Source of the DNA: Alternaria dauci
Taxonomy: Eukaryota > Ascomycota > Dothideomycetes > Pleosporales > Pleosporaceae
Direction: 5' to 3'
Length of the DNA: 64,000 nucleotides
Assembly (NCBI RefSeq): GCF_042100115.1
Contig: NC_091272.1
Coordinates: forward strand, 3,348,001-3,412,000
A program made the translations under genes and the position numbers. The notes below the pieces were generated by a model, which saw only the letters and a program-made list of their open reading frames with translations, did no database searches and was not told the DNA's origin. Below, piece by piece: positions 1 through 14,001 of this stretch; the stretch's first letter is position 1, and the number at the start of each line of letters is the position of its first letter.

Positions 1-946
1 CCTCCGACAAGACTCATTATAGACCACGATTTGCTCTCGCTGGGCGTCGTGTGCATTTCGCCAACTGCGACCTGTCTCGCCAGGCCAACCTGGGGTGTGG
101 GGGGTACCGACCAGGTGCCGCGCTGCTTTTGGAGGTTGAAGTAGTCATCGTAGTCGCCGTCTCGTCTCGTCTCGTTGTGTGTCCCATCCATACCCCCAGC
201 GAGTTGGTAGCGGTCGTTCGCAAGCGGCGGCGGACTTCTGGTGTCGCTGGCGCGAGTGCTGTGCAGGACATGTTCTCCCCAGGGACCTCCTATCGCGGCT
301 TCGTGCGCCGTGGAGCCATACCGGGAGCGCTTACGGGTCTCGTGGACATTTGAATCAATCACCTGGTGGCCGGAGGTTTCATGTGCCGTGCCAAAAACGC
401 CCGCCTGAGACTTTGCGCGTGCATACGAGGGCGAGGGAGTATATGGCACGGGCATATCGTGGAAGTAGCGCGAGTTGGTAGCCATGCAGGGAGGTGGATA
501 CGGAGGCTGCTTTTGCTCAAGGCTGGTCCGGTACTGCGAACGAACAAATGATGTCAGGGTTGCTGCACGAAATACTGCTAACCGTCGGAAGCTTCCCTGG
601 CCCGCTACTCCTAATGGAAATACAAAGTGACTAAAGGGCCATGTTGGGTGATGCCTGTCGCGTGTTCGGGATGTGAGTGGGGAACTGCGGAGTGAGAGCC
701 ATTGTTTGTATTCAACCGTCGCTGGGGTAGCGCCATGGACGGACCATCATCGCCATTATCATCACAGCAGCAGCAACAAGTCATGGCAAAATGAAGGGTT
801 GATGCATATGATTTACCAAAGAGCAGCGAACCCATCTATCAACACAACAACGCCTCCCTTCCCAGGACTGGGGTATACCTTGCCCAAACGCCACCAAAAA
901 TGATCATAGTTCTCTATCAAACGCCAGCGCCATCAGCGCAGTCCCG
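1..946. other. Left-edge region without a supported gene
   Basis: About 0.95 kb at the window edge downstream of ADA2. Several short open frames exist on both strands, none over about 130 codons. None shows a recognisable domain, a plausible splice structure or consistent codon use. It probably holds the ADA2 3' UTR and terminator plus intergenic DNA. An exon of a gene lying outside the window cannot be excluded. Confidence 0.5.
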
Positions 947-2488
947 TTACGCCCTTGCTATCCAACCACTATGCACAAAGTATTCAAAAAGTTGCGATGA
1001 CTTGCTAGTGTCGATCTTGCAAATCTCTCTGGCCGTCTTTTTCTTCAGCGCGCCGCCATTGTTGAGTGCGGCCCGAAGGATGGTCTCCTTGAGCGCTAGA
1101 TATGGCTTGGGCATGATACGCAATGTGCTGCATATCTCCACCTCCTCTGGATTGAGCAGCTGGAGATCCGCTTTTGACTCTTTGCCAAACTTGAGAGGCA
1201 CGGTATTGGGGAGCGACTTGGGCACGAACTTTGTCTTGGAATGCTGTGGTGTCAAAACGCCATTTGCACCATTGGCGCCGTTCTGAGCGCGATCCGGAGG
1301 TGGCGTCGTGAGACCACTGTTCTGCTTGACGTGCAATGGCAGCTCCTGCGCGAGCAAGGCTGTGGCTGCAGACGGTTGTTCGAAAGGTGGTTGAGGCTTT
1401 GCCATCCTACTGGACGCCAGACGATCAAACTGCCCGACGGGAGGCGGCCGGGTTTGCCGTTGCTGCTTCTCCTGTTCGTATTTCTCCCCAGCTTTGAGAC
1501 TGGTGATCTGCATGTTCCTCCACTCCTGAAGCTGTGAGATGGCCTGCCTGAGATTGTGCTCGTATTCCAGGTCCTTGCAAAACTGCTCAAAGTCGGCATG
1601 CTGCATCATCCTGGCAAACGGCTTCGCCTTGTTCATCAGGTCTTTTTCTTCTTTGGTCCGCTTCTTGTCGGCCAGCTGATTCTTGCGGTACTCCAGTAGC
1701 TGATGCTCGAAGATGATCTTTTTGCGCTCAACTCGGGCGTCTAGGCGGTGGTTGTAGATTTCCATAATGGTCATCTTAAGCTCCATCTCTGGCTCCAGCT
1801 CGCCCGTTCTTGGATTCAAGCCATCACCAGGGTCGAACTGCATGTGCTGCACAGCCTCCTCGGCTTCGTTGAAGTATTCAGTCTCGAACTCCAGACGACC
1901 GGGCATATATCCTTGGACCTCGTGGCAAGCTGGGACACTGGCCGTGGGCTTCTGCTTGGGCGCATCGGGCTCGCGGCCTGCAGCTTCCTCTTTCTTCTTC
2001 TCTATCCTCCTCTTCTTCCTCGCCTGAAACTCGTGACGCGGTATGCGGGTGCTGAGCTCGGTGTCATCCTTGCTGCAGTGCTCGGGCAGGGGAAAGCACG
2101 GGCTTTCCAGGTAGGTACTGATGTAGTGGTCGCGGACCTCGTCCTTCTCGCGGTAGCCGCCTATGTGATCCGCAATGTCTGCCCATGAGCCCAGGCCGTA
2201 TGTTTCGGCGCCTTCCAAGAGGGCCAGCTCCTCGTCGGCGCCCCAGTCCTCGGTGTATATGGGTATGGAATGCTGCTCGATGACCTTGAACTTGTGCTTG
2301 GCAGGCTGGTGGTCGCGCGTAGCCTTGCCGTCGGAGAAGCATGGCACGCAGAGGTCGTATTCGCTGCACACGTCTTCGGCGCAGCGTATGCGGACTGTCG
2401 ACGTGATGTCGGAGGAGCACACATCGCAGACGTACTTGGTGCCGCCTTCGGTGCCCCGCGTACCCGTCTTCTTCTTGATGACCCCCAT
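947..2488 (-). CDS. ADA2: Transcriptional adaptor ADA2 (SAGA/ADA complex)
   Basis: Intronless 513-residue protein. Ada2 is the adaptor of the histone acetyltransferase module (Gcn5-Ada2-Ada3) of SAGA and acts in the nucleus. The N-terminus carries a ZZ zinc finger: paired CxxC (CDVC), a second Cys set ([10 protein letters not shown]) and closing His residues, about residues 20-65. A SANT/Myb-like domain follows at about 75-125 ([19 protein letters not shown]). The middle is charged and coiled ([28 protein letters not shown]). The C-terminal ~85 residues look like a SWIRM domain and contain [19 protein letters not shown]. Length and domain order fit fungal Ada2. The start is the first Met in frame directly before the ZZ finger. 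It is divergent from the YPK-type kinase, with 785 bp between the start codons. Domain calls are from recognition, not from a search. Confidence 0.95.
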   Translation of the reverse strand: MGVIKKKTGTRGTEGGTKYVCDVCSSDITSTVRIRCAEDVCSEYDLCVPCFSDGKATRDHQPAKHKFKVIEQHSIPIYTEDWGADEELALLEGAETYGLGSWADIADHIGGYREKDEVRDHYISTYLESPCFPLPEHCSKDDTELSTRIPRHEFQARKKRRIEKKKEEAAGREPDAPKQKPTASVPACHEVQGYMPGRLEFETEYFNEAEEAVQHMQFDPGDGLNPRTGELEPEMELKMTIMEIYNHRLDARVERKKIIFEHQLLEYRKNQLADKKRTKEEKDLMNKAKPFARMMQHADFEQFCKDLEYEHNLRQAISQLQEWRNMQITSLKAGEKYEQEKQQRQTRPPPVGQFDRLASSRMAKPQPPFEQPSAATALLAQELPLHVKQNSGLTTPPPDRAQNGANGANGVLTPQHSKTKFVPKSLPNTVPLKFGKESKADLQLLNPEEVEICSTLRIMPKPYLALKETILRAALNNGGALKKKTAREICKIDTSKSSQLFEYFVHSGWIARA

Positions 2489-3273
2489 GGCTGCTCCGCT
2501 GTTGACGTATGTGCAAGTGAAGGAGAGTCGGGGGGTGAGACAGAGGGCTGTGGCTGTGCACGCCGTTCACTGCAAGGGCGCGAGTCGGGGTCGGGGGGTG
2601 ATGACTAATGCAACGTAAGATAATGCCGCAGCTCGCGACGGTCAGCGAGGACGGGCGGCTGCGTGCGTCGAGATGGCGAGCGGACGTGGTGTTGGGCTCC
2701 AAGGTCAAGGTCGCGCGCGGTGTTGACGTACCCACGCCGGACGTTGTTGTTGGCGGCGGCGGAAGCTGCAGCCGAGGCTGGGATGGGGACAGGCAGGCAC
2801 GAATCACGATATCACTCGCAATGGCGCAGCATGGTCGCAAATGAAAATAGACACGCAGACTCTCACTCGGGCTGCGACACGCGAAACACTGCAAAGGAAG
2901 GGCAAAAGGATTGGCGCGTCAGTGCGTCGTCAGTCCGAAATGAAGGCTAGTTTCAGAGACCCAATGACCCAACTTCAAACGAGGACCCTATCTGGAGCAT
3001 CGCAGCATTGACGGAGTCCTGGGGCACTCGGACGTTGGACACATTGCCACCAGCCGCTCCCTATACCTAGGTCTTCTCTGCTCTCCCCTCTCCAGAGCCC
3101 TCTCCACCAGAGTCTCTGCAGCGCTCCCCCGTCTGCCAGCACCACGTCCGCTCTTTTGGTGTGCCCCTCGTCGCCTTCCCGCGTCCCGTAGTCTCCACCC
3201 TCTCGCTACCTAGCAGCACCCTGGGTGTCCGACTGTTCTTCCTGCATCTGTCCACCACTGAGCTGCCGCAACC
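2489..3273. promoter_or_regulatory. Shared intergenic promoter region, ADA2 and YPK-type kinase
   Basis: 785 bp between two divergent start codons. The right half (about 3060-3270) is strongly pyrimidine-rich on the plus strand (CTCTCC/CTCCCC runs), a common form of filamentous-fungal core promoter and 5' UTR upstream of the kinase start. No specific transcription-factor site is claimed. Confidence 0.5.
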
Positions 3274-5424
3274 ATGTCTTGGAAGCTCACAAAGAGTGCG
3301 TATCCCCCCCAAAAGCCCGCCTGCTGAGTGACGCCCCCTCCCCCCTAACACGTGTCGCAGAGCTCAAAGAGACGCATCTTGCTCCCCTCGCCAACACATT
3401 CAGTCGCTCGTCGTCGACGTCGACCATAGTCGGTGACCAGGCGACGCCCAAAGCCTCGAGTTCCGCCGCCAGCGCGACGACCCTCGGAGACTCAAAAGAC
3501 AATGGCATCGGTACTTTGGCTCCCCTGTCCCCACTCACCTCCTGCTGACCCAGTCCAGCCGCCTCAGAAGCCAACGCAGCCGCCCCGGCGCCGCCCCTTC
3601 GCCCCGGTATCCTAATTGTCACCCTCCATGAAGGCCAGAAGTTTTCGCTGCCCCCGGGCGCCGAGCAGCAGTTCAGCGGCGGGAGCCACCACCAGGGCTC
3701 CATGTCCCAGGGTGGCGGCCTCTCCGTGGCAGGCTCAATGCGACCGGGCTCGTCTTCGCGCAACGCAGTCGCCGGTTCCTACGCGAACCGACCGCAGTCT
3801 GCTGCTGGCAGCATCAATGCCGCGCCTACCATCCACGGCCGCTACTCGTCAAAACACCTGCCCTACGCTCTGGTCGATTTCGACAAGCAGCAGGTCTTCA
3901 TCAACGCAGTCTCCGGTACGCCAGAGAACCCGCTCTGGGCCGGCAGCAACACACAATACAAGTTCGATGTGTCCCGCGTCACCGACCTCACCGTCTCGCT
4001 CTACATCCGAAACCCATCTGCGTCGCCCAACGCCGGTCGCAACGAAGATATCTTCATCGGAACACTCAAGGTCCACCCGAAGTTCGAGGAGCAGAGGACG
4101 GACAGCAAATCTGGAAACGGCGACGGCGCAGGTGGCCAAGCCGGTGCTGATTGGATACCCGTGCAGTTTGGTAGCGGTCAGATGAAGGTCGGAGTCAACT
4201 TTGTCGAGAACCGCCAAGATCGTCTGGCGATTGACGATTTTGAACTTCTCAAAGTCGTCGGCAAGGGAAGTTTTGGAAAGGTCATGCAGGTGCAGTATGT
4301 GCTCATGCGCTCTCCTGCAGTATTCGATACTAACAACGTGCAGGAAAAAGGATACGCACCGAATTTACGCCCTCAAGACCATTCGTAAAGCACACATCAT
4401 CTCCCGGTCCGAAGTCGCACATACTCTCGCTGAGCGGTCTGTCCTGGCTCAAATCAACAACCCCTTCATCGTACCATTGAAGTTCTCGTTCCAGTCGCCA
4501 GAGAAGCTGTACCTTGTCTTGGCCTTTGTTAATGGCGGTGAGCTCTTCCACCATCTGCAGAAGGAACAACGATTCGACATCAACCGAGCTCGGTTCTATG
4601 CGGCCGAACTGCTATGCGCCCTTGAGTGCTTACACGGTTTCAACGTCATCTACCGCGATCTGAAGCCAGAGAACATTCTTCTCGATTACACTGGTCATAT
4701 TGCCCTGTGCGACTTTGGTCTCTGCAAACTCGACATGAAGGATGAGGACCGGACAAACAGTAAGTCATATCTGAGCATGGTTTGAATCGCAGAACTAACA
4801 CTCTCTTAGCATTCTGTGGAACACCAGAATACCTCGCTCCGGAACTCCTTACCGGCGCTGGCTACACCAAGTCCGTCGACTGGTGGACGCTTGGTGTTCT
4901 TCTATACGAGATGTTGACTGGGCTGCCTCCCTTCTACGATGAGAACACCAACGACATGTACCGCAAGATTCTCACCGAGCCTCTACACTTCCCCGGCCCC
5001 GAGATTGTCCCACCGGCCGCACGCGATCTCCTGACTCGTCTCCTAGACCGCAATGCAGAGAAGCGATTGGGAGCCAAGGGCGCTGCGGAGATCAAGGCAC
5101 ATTACTTCTTCCACAGCATCGACTGGCGAAAGCTGCTCGAGAGGAAGTACGAGCCCAGCTTCAAGCCCAATGTGGTACGTAAAACTGTTATTAATCAAAA
5201 GGCCACGACTAACATATACCTAGGTTGACGCAAAAGACACTGCCAACTTCGACCGCGAATTCACCTCCGAGGCTCCAACGGATTCGTACGTCGATGGCCC
5301 TATGCTTTCCCAGACTATGCAACAGCAATTCGCAGGATGGTCATACAACCGTCCTGTTGCGGGTCTTGGCGATGCTGGTGGTTCGGTAAAGGATCCATCA
5401 TTCGAGGGTGTAACGGAAAGATAG
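3274..5424 (+). CDS. ypkA: AGC-family serine/threonine kinase, YPK1/SGK type
   Basis: Six exons: 3274-3295, 3361-3510, 3559-4294, 4344-4759, 4810-5174 and 5224-5424, giving 629 residues. The tiny first exon encodes MSWKLTK and, after splicing, joins KLKETHLAPLANTFSRSSS, the N-terminus I associate with filamentous-fungal YpkA. A C2-like N-terminal segment follows (PGILIVTLHEGQKFSL...EDIFIGTLKVHPKF). The kinase domain has GKGSFGKV, the catalytic loop YRDLKPEN, CDFG and the T-loop TFCGTPEYLAPE, whose Thr is the Pkh/PDK1 target in this family. The C-terminal extension ends in a hydrophobic motif FAGWSY, the TORC2 site region in YPK kinases. All junctions keep frame; the intron at 4295-4343 uses GTATGT and has a visible ACTAAC branch. 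The family regulates sphingolipid, plasma-membrane and growth signalling downstream of TORC2. SCH9-type is the main alternative, but the N-terminus and hydrophobic motif favour YPK. Confidence 0.93.
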
Positions 5425-6005
5425 TGCATTCAGCATCTCAACACTTCGGCTCCGGAGAAAGGCCGTTGAGCACGAGTGTGGCTTGTCACGGCGATGGAGC
5501 CGACTGCACGCACAACACCCGCCGGCCTTGGATCCACAGATAGAAGACATGATGATTGGTGGGATCTCAGCGCTCTTTGATGCTTTTTTGGGTTCTGGAG
5601 CAATGGCACGGCGCTTGAGGCAGCATTTGTGTATGAGAAAGCCTGAATTCAGGCAAGCAAATCAAGACGATATCCCCATTGAGTTAGAGATGCACACGTC
5701 TTAGTGATCAGCTTTGTGGTGCTTTGGTAAGGCTGGCCAGGTGGAACCAACGGGATGGTCGGACAGTGAGCGCGTGGTAAAAGTGGTGCCCCTCCTTCCC
5801 TCAACGGAGCTCTGACGCAAGCGGGGCTGAGTCTCGGCCGCGCGACATTACTATTCTCCCATGACATCCGACAAAACATTCGTCTTCTCCTTACTCACAC
5901 CTTTTTCCATCACCTCGCACTTGCAATTGACCCTGCCTGTCTCCCATTGTCCAAGTTTGGACCCTCATACCCTCATACCCGCCTACTAATCCCGCAACAC
6001 ACAAC
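5425..6005. other. Intergenic: kinase 3' UTR and PGI promoter
   Basis: 581 bp holding no supported gene. The last ~150 bp are C/T-rich on the plus strand, ending in a CACAACATG-type context before the PGI start, as expected for a highly expressed fungal glycolytic promoter. Confidence 0.5.
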
Positions 6006-7802
<1,797 letters not shown>

Positions 7803-7987
7803 GCGTCGGATGATGTGTTACGCGAGGCTGTAATGGCTGAATGACTTGATGACTCGAGGCTAGATACTCAGCAAGCACCTGAAGGATGCATATATAGTAC
7901 TGATATCACGAAATACCAATGAACACATTGAAGTATAAGTTTTGCGTCTGAATAACCTAAAACACCAGTACATGGACTGCGTTGATT

Positions 7988-9129
7988 TCAATCGACTCTC
8001 TTGCCTCCACCTCCATATCCATAGCCGCCTAATCCGTAGCCACTGCCCATGCCACTTGCTCGACCGTTGGCTACAGGCAACCCATAGCCACTGCTTCCGT
8101 TGCCGAACCCTCTTCCACCGCCATTCATCCTATCTGTAGCATACCTCTTCAGCCGTCGGGGCAGCTCAACACCACGGAAGTAAACCACGCACACGGCCGC
8201 ACTCGCCACAGCGCTGAGGAAACAGTACACCAGGGTACTGGTATAGATGTGTCCGCCATACCCACTCCAGCCCGGAGGCAGCGTAGTGCTTGGATACCAC
8301 CGCACACTAAACGCCAAACTCAACGGATCCCCAATCGTAATCTTGGTATTCCTTGTGTGACTCGACACGGAATACGCAGTCGCAGCATCCACCGTTCCAG
8401 GCGCAACGCTCTTGGGGCCCGCATGAACCAGCAAGTTCAAATAGTTGCCCACGTGCAAGTGGCTCAGCTGCAGTGTCCCCGCCAATGCGATGATCAGCGG
8501 TGTGTACATTGTGCTCTGGGTTCCTAGCGCGCCTTCCTGTGTGCTGTCGTCGCTTACGCGGTACTCTGTTTCCATGACGGAGGGTGGCAAGGGTTTCGAG
8601 GGGATGCGGCACGATAGGGGCGCATCGTTGTGGATGTAGAATTCGAGGAGGTGGAAGAACTCGTCGGTTACAAAGTCTATGGTGCAGTTTACGTCTTTTT
8701 CGACGCCAAAGTTTAGGTGGAGGGGCTGGCCGGTTTCGTTGCAGGTTGGGAACGGGATGTACTGGAGGTGACCGGCTGCGTCTGTGATCTGGAAACACAT
8801 GGGTTAGCGGCTACGGGGCGGAGAGTGGAGTCGTGCTCGTTGGTTTGTTCCCAGTCGTGGTGGGTGGGTGAGAGTGGTAGACGTACATGCTCACCGGTTT
8901 CTCTATTGTCGAGGTTAGCAATTGCGCTCGCAGCTTCTTGTGTATATGTTGAGACGTACATGGTTCGGTTTAGACAGCTGACTGGAATAATCTCCCCAGG
9001 ATTATATCCTCGTGCCTCTTCGACGCTCTTCATGGGCTCCTGGCCGCTCAATGCTGTTGCAAGGGATGTCAAGAAAGAAAGTAACGCGACAGTAGGAAGC
9101 CATGACGATGGCTGTCGTCTCGAAATCAT
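7988..9129 (-). CDS. Conserved fungal secretory-pathway membrane protein, unknown function
   Basis: Two exons on the minus strand, 9129-8887 and 8788-7988, give about 347 residues. The intron (8789-8886) has a GTACGT donor, a GCTAAC branch and a CAG acceptor. The N-terminus looks like a signal peptide (SSWLPTVALLSFLTSLATAL). The lumenal part has paired Cys and N-glycosylation sequons (CLNRT, CNET, NCT). A hydrophobic stretch near the C-terminus (STLVYCFLSAVASAAVCVVY) is probably a membrane span, followed by a basic patch and a Gly/Tyr-rich cytosolic tail ending GYGGGGKRVD. An in-frame Met 88 codons upstream (9393) exists; 9129 is preferred because it places the signal peptide at the N-terminus. 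The function is unknown to me. Confidence 0.75.
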
Positions 9130-9530
9130 GACGAGGGTTCTGGGAAGAAAAGGCAATCGTTCACTCAGCGCATGTGAACTGGGTACTGCGCGTGGGGCCG
9201 CTGCGACGGTCGAGGTGCATGTGTCAACTTGGACAATGTTGAGCACGCGAATCCGAGATGCCTGGCCTGTGCCCGTCCGCGGCAAGAGACTCCCGGTCCA
9301 GCTCCGCAGTCTGAGCTTCACCTGCACGACCAGAATAGACGCAATAATAAATGTTTCCGTGCCAAGGCGATTGTATGCTGTTGAGATGGTCATGATATCT
9401 CAATTGCTATCAGTTCTGTAAGCACCCAGTGCTTGTTACGCAAATGCAATTATAGTACAATATACACATTGGATTCTGACATGGTTAATATCCCCACCAT
9501 TCCCAAGTATGGAATCCGCGTCATGTATGT

Positions 9531-10265
9531 TTACCATCCCTTCTTCGTCAGTTCTGTCACCCGGTCAGTCACCTGGCGGAATCCCTTCTTGAATCTCGCC
9601 CTCCACCTCTCGGACGCCAGTCGCTTCCTCTTCAGCCCGCCTCTCTCGTGGAACCTTTGTTTGTTGAAGTCGCTCTTGACCTTGTTCCTTGCCATCAAAC
9701 TTCCCAGCATGCCAATGCCCCTTACGATATCACGTCCGCGGCTAGGATCCAACTCTACAGTGCGTCCGTATGTGGGTTTCAAGCGTGGGTATTGAGCAAA
9801 TGTCTCTTCTTGTTGTACAGCGAGCGAGGCTGCACCGGAAGGCTTGTTGGCAAGACTTGGGTTGGTTATATCGTCGGTCAATGCCATGTCGTCGAAATTT
9901 AGGCCTGGCCTCTGGGCAGGCCGCCTGCTCTTGGTACCCGCGAAGGCTTCCCCGAAGACGCGGTTGACTGGTGAGGTAGGCACTGCGCCCCGTGGTAGAT
10001 ACGGTGCCGACCTCGTGGTCGTACCGCCGAGCATGGAGTCGATTGCCCGCGATGTCTCACTCTGAGAGGGTTGTGGATTCGCGGCTGCTTGTTCAGGAAC
10101 ATAGGCTTGGTCTGCTTCCTTCCTCTGTGGCTGCGCAGGTTGTCTTGGCGAATTCGATATGGCTCGTTGGCATGTCCAGGACGGTGTTGTCCGTCTCGAG
10201 GACTGCGGCATGCGTGTGAAGGTCGACGGACGGAGCAGTCGCTCGCCCAGCGATCGTGATGCCAT
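9531..10265 (-). CDS. MRP21: Mitochondrial small-subunit ribosomal protein bS21m (MRP21-like)
   Basis: Intronless, 244 residues. The C-terminal ~60 residues match the S21 family: a basic helix with RNKVKSDFNKQRFHERGGLK followed by RKRLASERWRARFKKGFRQV. The first ~45 residues are rich in Arg/Ser/Thr without acids (MASRSLGERLLRPSTF), as expected of a mitochondrial presequence. The central ~130 residues are a low-complexity, fungal-type N-terminal extension. bS21 binds near the 3' end of the small-subunit rRNA. It is divergent from the RBM25-like gene, whose start lies 285 bp away. The family call rests on the C-terminal domain only. Confidence 0.85.
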   Translation of the reverse strand: MASRSLGERLLRPSTFTRMPQSSRRTTPSWTCQRAISNSPRQPAQPQRKEADQAYVPEQAAANPQPSQSETSRAIDSMLGGTTTRSAPYLPRGAVPTSPVNRVFGEAFAGTKSRRPAQRPGLNFDDMALTDDITNPSLANKPSGAASLAVQQEETFAQYPRLKPTYGRTVELDPSRGRDIVRGIGMLGSLMARNKVKSDFNKQRFHERGGLKRKRLASERWRARFKKGFRQVTDRVTELTKKGW

Positions 10266-10550
10266 TTTCAGATGTTTTTGCTACGATCCTGGCATTGATA
10301 GGAGTGATTGGATGTGCTCGCGGTGCGCAATTGCGGGTTGGCTGCGGTGGATGGTGGAGGTCATGCACGCCGCGGTTCCCAAATTTGTCGGCGCTGTACG
10401 GTAGCTGATGGTCCGTGCGTTCCCTGAAGCTCCAAATCTCAACTGCGACTTCTGCCTCTCACTACCACACGCGACGGACATCTAGGCAGTCCGATCTATT
10501 AATCCCCCAAAACAATCCTTTCGAGCCCCGCGACTGTATATTCATCCGAG

Positions 10551-12915
10551 ATGTACGGCTATCCTGGTACGTTGGGCGATTCTTTGCGACGCGAACTGTG
10601 CTAACATCTATAGGTGCTCCGGGCTACAACCGCCCTCCGGGCTTCGCAGGCACTCCCCCAGGCATGGCTGGCATGCCGCCCCCTGGAATGGGTAAGCAGT
10701 CGCATTTACTGATGATGATAGTGGAGCTAACAAAAGCGCAGCTCCGCCAGGCGCCACACTTCCTCCTGGTGTAGCGGCGCCCCCCGGTGTCGCGAACGTC
10801 CAGGTACCACCAGCAATGAATGCACCACGCGCTCTACCGTCCGGATGGCAAACGCCCCAGAACATGCCCAACTTCAACCTCAATGCGCCCGTCATCCGTC
10901 TGGGAACGCAGGGAGGACGAAGTGGTGCTGTCGACAGCCCTGTAGGCGGCCGAAGAGACAATGCAGCACCACCCGGTCGTCGTGGGCTTGGCATGGATAG
11001 GGACGGCGATCGCAGAGACGGAGTCCAGCCCGTCAATCCCCCATCGCGCGAAGACATTGCGCGGACCATCTTCGTTGGTAACATTCCTGATGGCGTCGGA
11101 GGCGACGAGGGCATGGAGCGCATTCTGGAGACGGCAGGAAAGCTCGTGCGCTGGACGAGGGCTACCGATGCCAACAACAAGCCTCAGACGTTTGGCTTTG
11201 CTGAGTTTGGAGACGCCCAGAGTCTGGAGACGGCCGCTGAGATATTCAAAGATGTGCGTGTGCCTACAAAGCGACAAAAGCCCGGCAAGCCGAAAACCGA
11301 AGGCGAAGGCGACGGGCAGGACGAGGTGGAGACAACAAAACTGCACGTCATGGTTGATGACGCCTCGATCAAGTACGCAGAGGAATGGAGCAAGACCCGA
11401 AACGAGGACGAAGCCACCGTTCAATTCAGACTGGACAGCGCAAAGGAAGCCCTATCGTCGGTTCTCGCCAGCTTCTTCCATCCGCCTAGCGCACCCAACG
11501 TCGACTACGCAGGAGACACAACCATGCAAGATGCACAGGCACAGGACGGCGAAGACGTGGAAGTTGCATTTGTGAACCTTGCCAACGGCGAGGATGAGCT
11601 TGCAGATATTCCAGCCGAAATGCGTGACATTGTCGCCGCAGAGATTGCAGCTTTCCGCGACCGATCCACCCAACGCGACCGAGAACGGCTCCTAAAGGAA
11701 GAGGAGCTGGAGGCCGAAGAGCGCAAGCGGAGTGGTAGGCGTGCATCGCCACCACCTTCTGCCCCTACTGGACCTGGAGGTGCTAATGGTGTACCACTTG
11801 GTCCCAGAGCAGAGAGGGGTGTTCAAGGTGCTCCCAGTGGGCCCAAGGGCTCTCAGTTCCCTCGCGACTATCAAGGTGGAGTCAACTTTGTTAATGGTGG
11901 TGCTATAAACAACGGCGTATACATTAACCGAGAGGACGATGATGACTCGGCTAGCGATTCAGAATTAGAGCGCCATCGCAAGAAGAAGCGAGCCGAAGAT
12001 GCTGACGAGGCATACAAGAAGCAGCTCCAACGCTGGCTCCAAACCGAGCGTCGTACCTTTGCCTCTGTCGAACGTACGAACGACTACTTTAAGAACATGG
12101 ACGCGGAGCGCGAGAAAGCCCGTGCTGCACAGGCGAAGCAACTCCGGGAATTCGACGATGACCAGGAGGCAGCTTCAAGGCGCGATCTCTACTACCGTGA
12201 TCACAGCGATTGGATCCGCGACCGCGAGCAAGTCCGCGGCCAGGAGGCCAAGGAAGACGCCATCGATCGGGAGCAAGAGCGACGTGAGCAGGCGGCACAG
12301 AGGAAGCAGAAGGATCATGCCCGCGGACAGGCCGATGCCTTCTTGGAAGAACATGGAGAAGAGCTCATGCGCAGGGAGGAGCAGCGCGAGCCGGCACACT
12401 TCAAGATCTCCCTTGGCGCTGCAGCCAAGAAGCTTGAGAAAACTGCCGCTCCTCGCCGAACCGCAGCGGATGTTGAAAACTTGCTCGAGGACGAAGACCT
12501 CACCGACCAAACCGGCTCTAAGAAGCGAACTCTCGTACCCATTAACTTCGATGCCGCTGTACGTGCCAACCTTACACAAGAAGAAATTGAAGAAGCACAA
12601 CGACAGTTGGCACGCGACATCCCCAACGACAAGGACGGTCTCTGGAAATGGCCCGTTGCTTGGGAGCATTTGCCTCAGAAAAACATCGACAAAGACATCA
12701 AGCAGTGGGCTGCAAACAAGGTTCTTGAGCTTACAGGTGTTCAAGAAGAGATGCTTGTCGACGCTATCGTGGACCATTTGAAGAGCAAGGGCGCACCGCA
12801 ACCACTAGTGGAGAACTTGGAAGTGGCTCTCGATGACGAAGCAGAGTCTCTTGTGAAGAAGCTCTGGCGTATGGTCATCTACTACAGTGAGACGGAGAAG
12901 AGGGGTATAAAGTGA
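10551..12915 (+). CDS. RRM/PWI splicing factor, RBM25/Snu71 type
   Basis: Three exons, 10551-10566, 10614-10691 and 10742-12915, encode 755 residues. A Pro/Gly/Met-rich N-terminus (about 1-70) precedes one RRM at about 138-206, with RNP2 TIFVGNI and RNP1-like TFGFAEF. A long central stretch of alternating charge (RE, KE, RD repeats, for example KKKRAEDADEAYKKQLQRW) is predicted helical or coiled. The last ~100 residues form a PWI domain (LWKWPVAWEHLPQKNIDKDI...KLWRMVIYYSETEKRG). This RRM-charged-PWI order is that of RBM25, a U1-snRNP-associated regulator of splice-site choice; the yeast relative is Snu71. The two introns are 47 and 50 bp. The N-terminal exons repeat PG(M/A)-type residues typical of U1-associated proteins. 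Confidence is high for domains and moderate for orthology. Confidence 0.88.
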
Positions 12916-14001
12916 GCGTCTCGCCTCCCGGTCATGCAGAAGAAGAGTCGGTCTTCGACATTATCTCCCACGTTACCACCAATGTGGTTTTCGCAATCCT
13001 CAGGCATCGGGCGAGTGAGTATTTGGGGTTTTTCGTGCTGGGTAGCTATTGACGCGTTGTAGGGTCCTCGGATCTTGCATCACGAACGAAGTGTAGATAA
13101 TGGGTGTATGGATGGATGAAGAGTCATACCAGGTCCGTCTTTTACTTTCAATTGTCACATCACTAATTCACAGGCCTGCTGTCTTCTTACCATTGTTCCA
13201 AGCTGGATGATAGTTGAGTTCGTGGTTACGTGCGGCTCTCGTATGGCGTGTGCTCAACGATGACCGACTTGGAGCGTCAACATCGATACTCATGCTCCTC
13301 GGGCTGGACTACTTTGAATCCACTCATGCCTCCCCGCGGCCGGTAAGTCCTTATTGCCGCGGTATTTGATGACGCTCCACGATAGTACACGAATTGTAAG
13401 AGTAAGTAGAGGACGGGCTTCATGTTGACACACCTGCCCTGGTCGTCACGGCCGCTTTTCACTTAATTTCTCCTTTGCACCTCACGCCTGGTCATGCGTC
13501 GTCGAGCCCAAGCTTCTCGCCTAGGGGCGAAGCACCTGGAGCCGCCTGGCAAAGCAAGGGTCCCCTATAGTTCGTGGGGTGTAGCACTGTAAACACTCAC
13601 GTGTGAGGTAAATAATATGCCGGCAATCATGGGCAACGTTGCCAAATGCCCCGGTTTTCGCAGCCCCAGACAAGTGGCGCGACGAGTTCTTCCACGAATG
13701 ACGAGGGGCAGGTGGGGTTAGACTCACGATGGCGCGGGCTGTGGGCGGTTGGCACTACTTGGTGTGGAGGTGCGTGGAGGTTTGCGCCGGATGCCTTGCC
13801 AGTTAAATAGACCGTCTAGATCCGATGTGCCAATAAGTATTTCGCTCAATCAACTTCAGTCTTGACTTGTGTGTCCTCCTCCCACTTCTCATCTTCAAGG
13901 CTTTGCTTCGAAACTATCACGACTTCTGATAGCTTTGCGGGGTATTTCACGCTACGTTCCGATATTCCGAACGTTGACAACAACGCAACGAGCACATCAC
14001 A
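12916..14001. other. Intergenic region upstream of galactonate dehydratase
   Basis: 1,086 bp with no supported gene. Short open frames at 13277-13462 and 13521-13727 (minus) lack any recognisable feature. I looked by eye for the GaaR-type element TCCNCCAAT described for Aspergillus galacturonate genes and found no perfect copy. Confidence 0.4.

Noticed and set aside
2064..2894. 276-codon minus-strand frame overlapping the start of ADA2
   Set aside because: It is the shifted-frame shadow of the ADA2 ZZ/SANT region; the ADA2 frame has the real domains.
12175..12801. 208-codon frame antisense to the RBM25-like gene
   Set aside because: Mirror of the charged repeat region; hydrophobic composition is a by-product of antisense reading.
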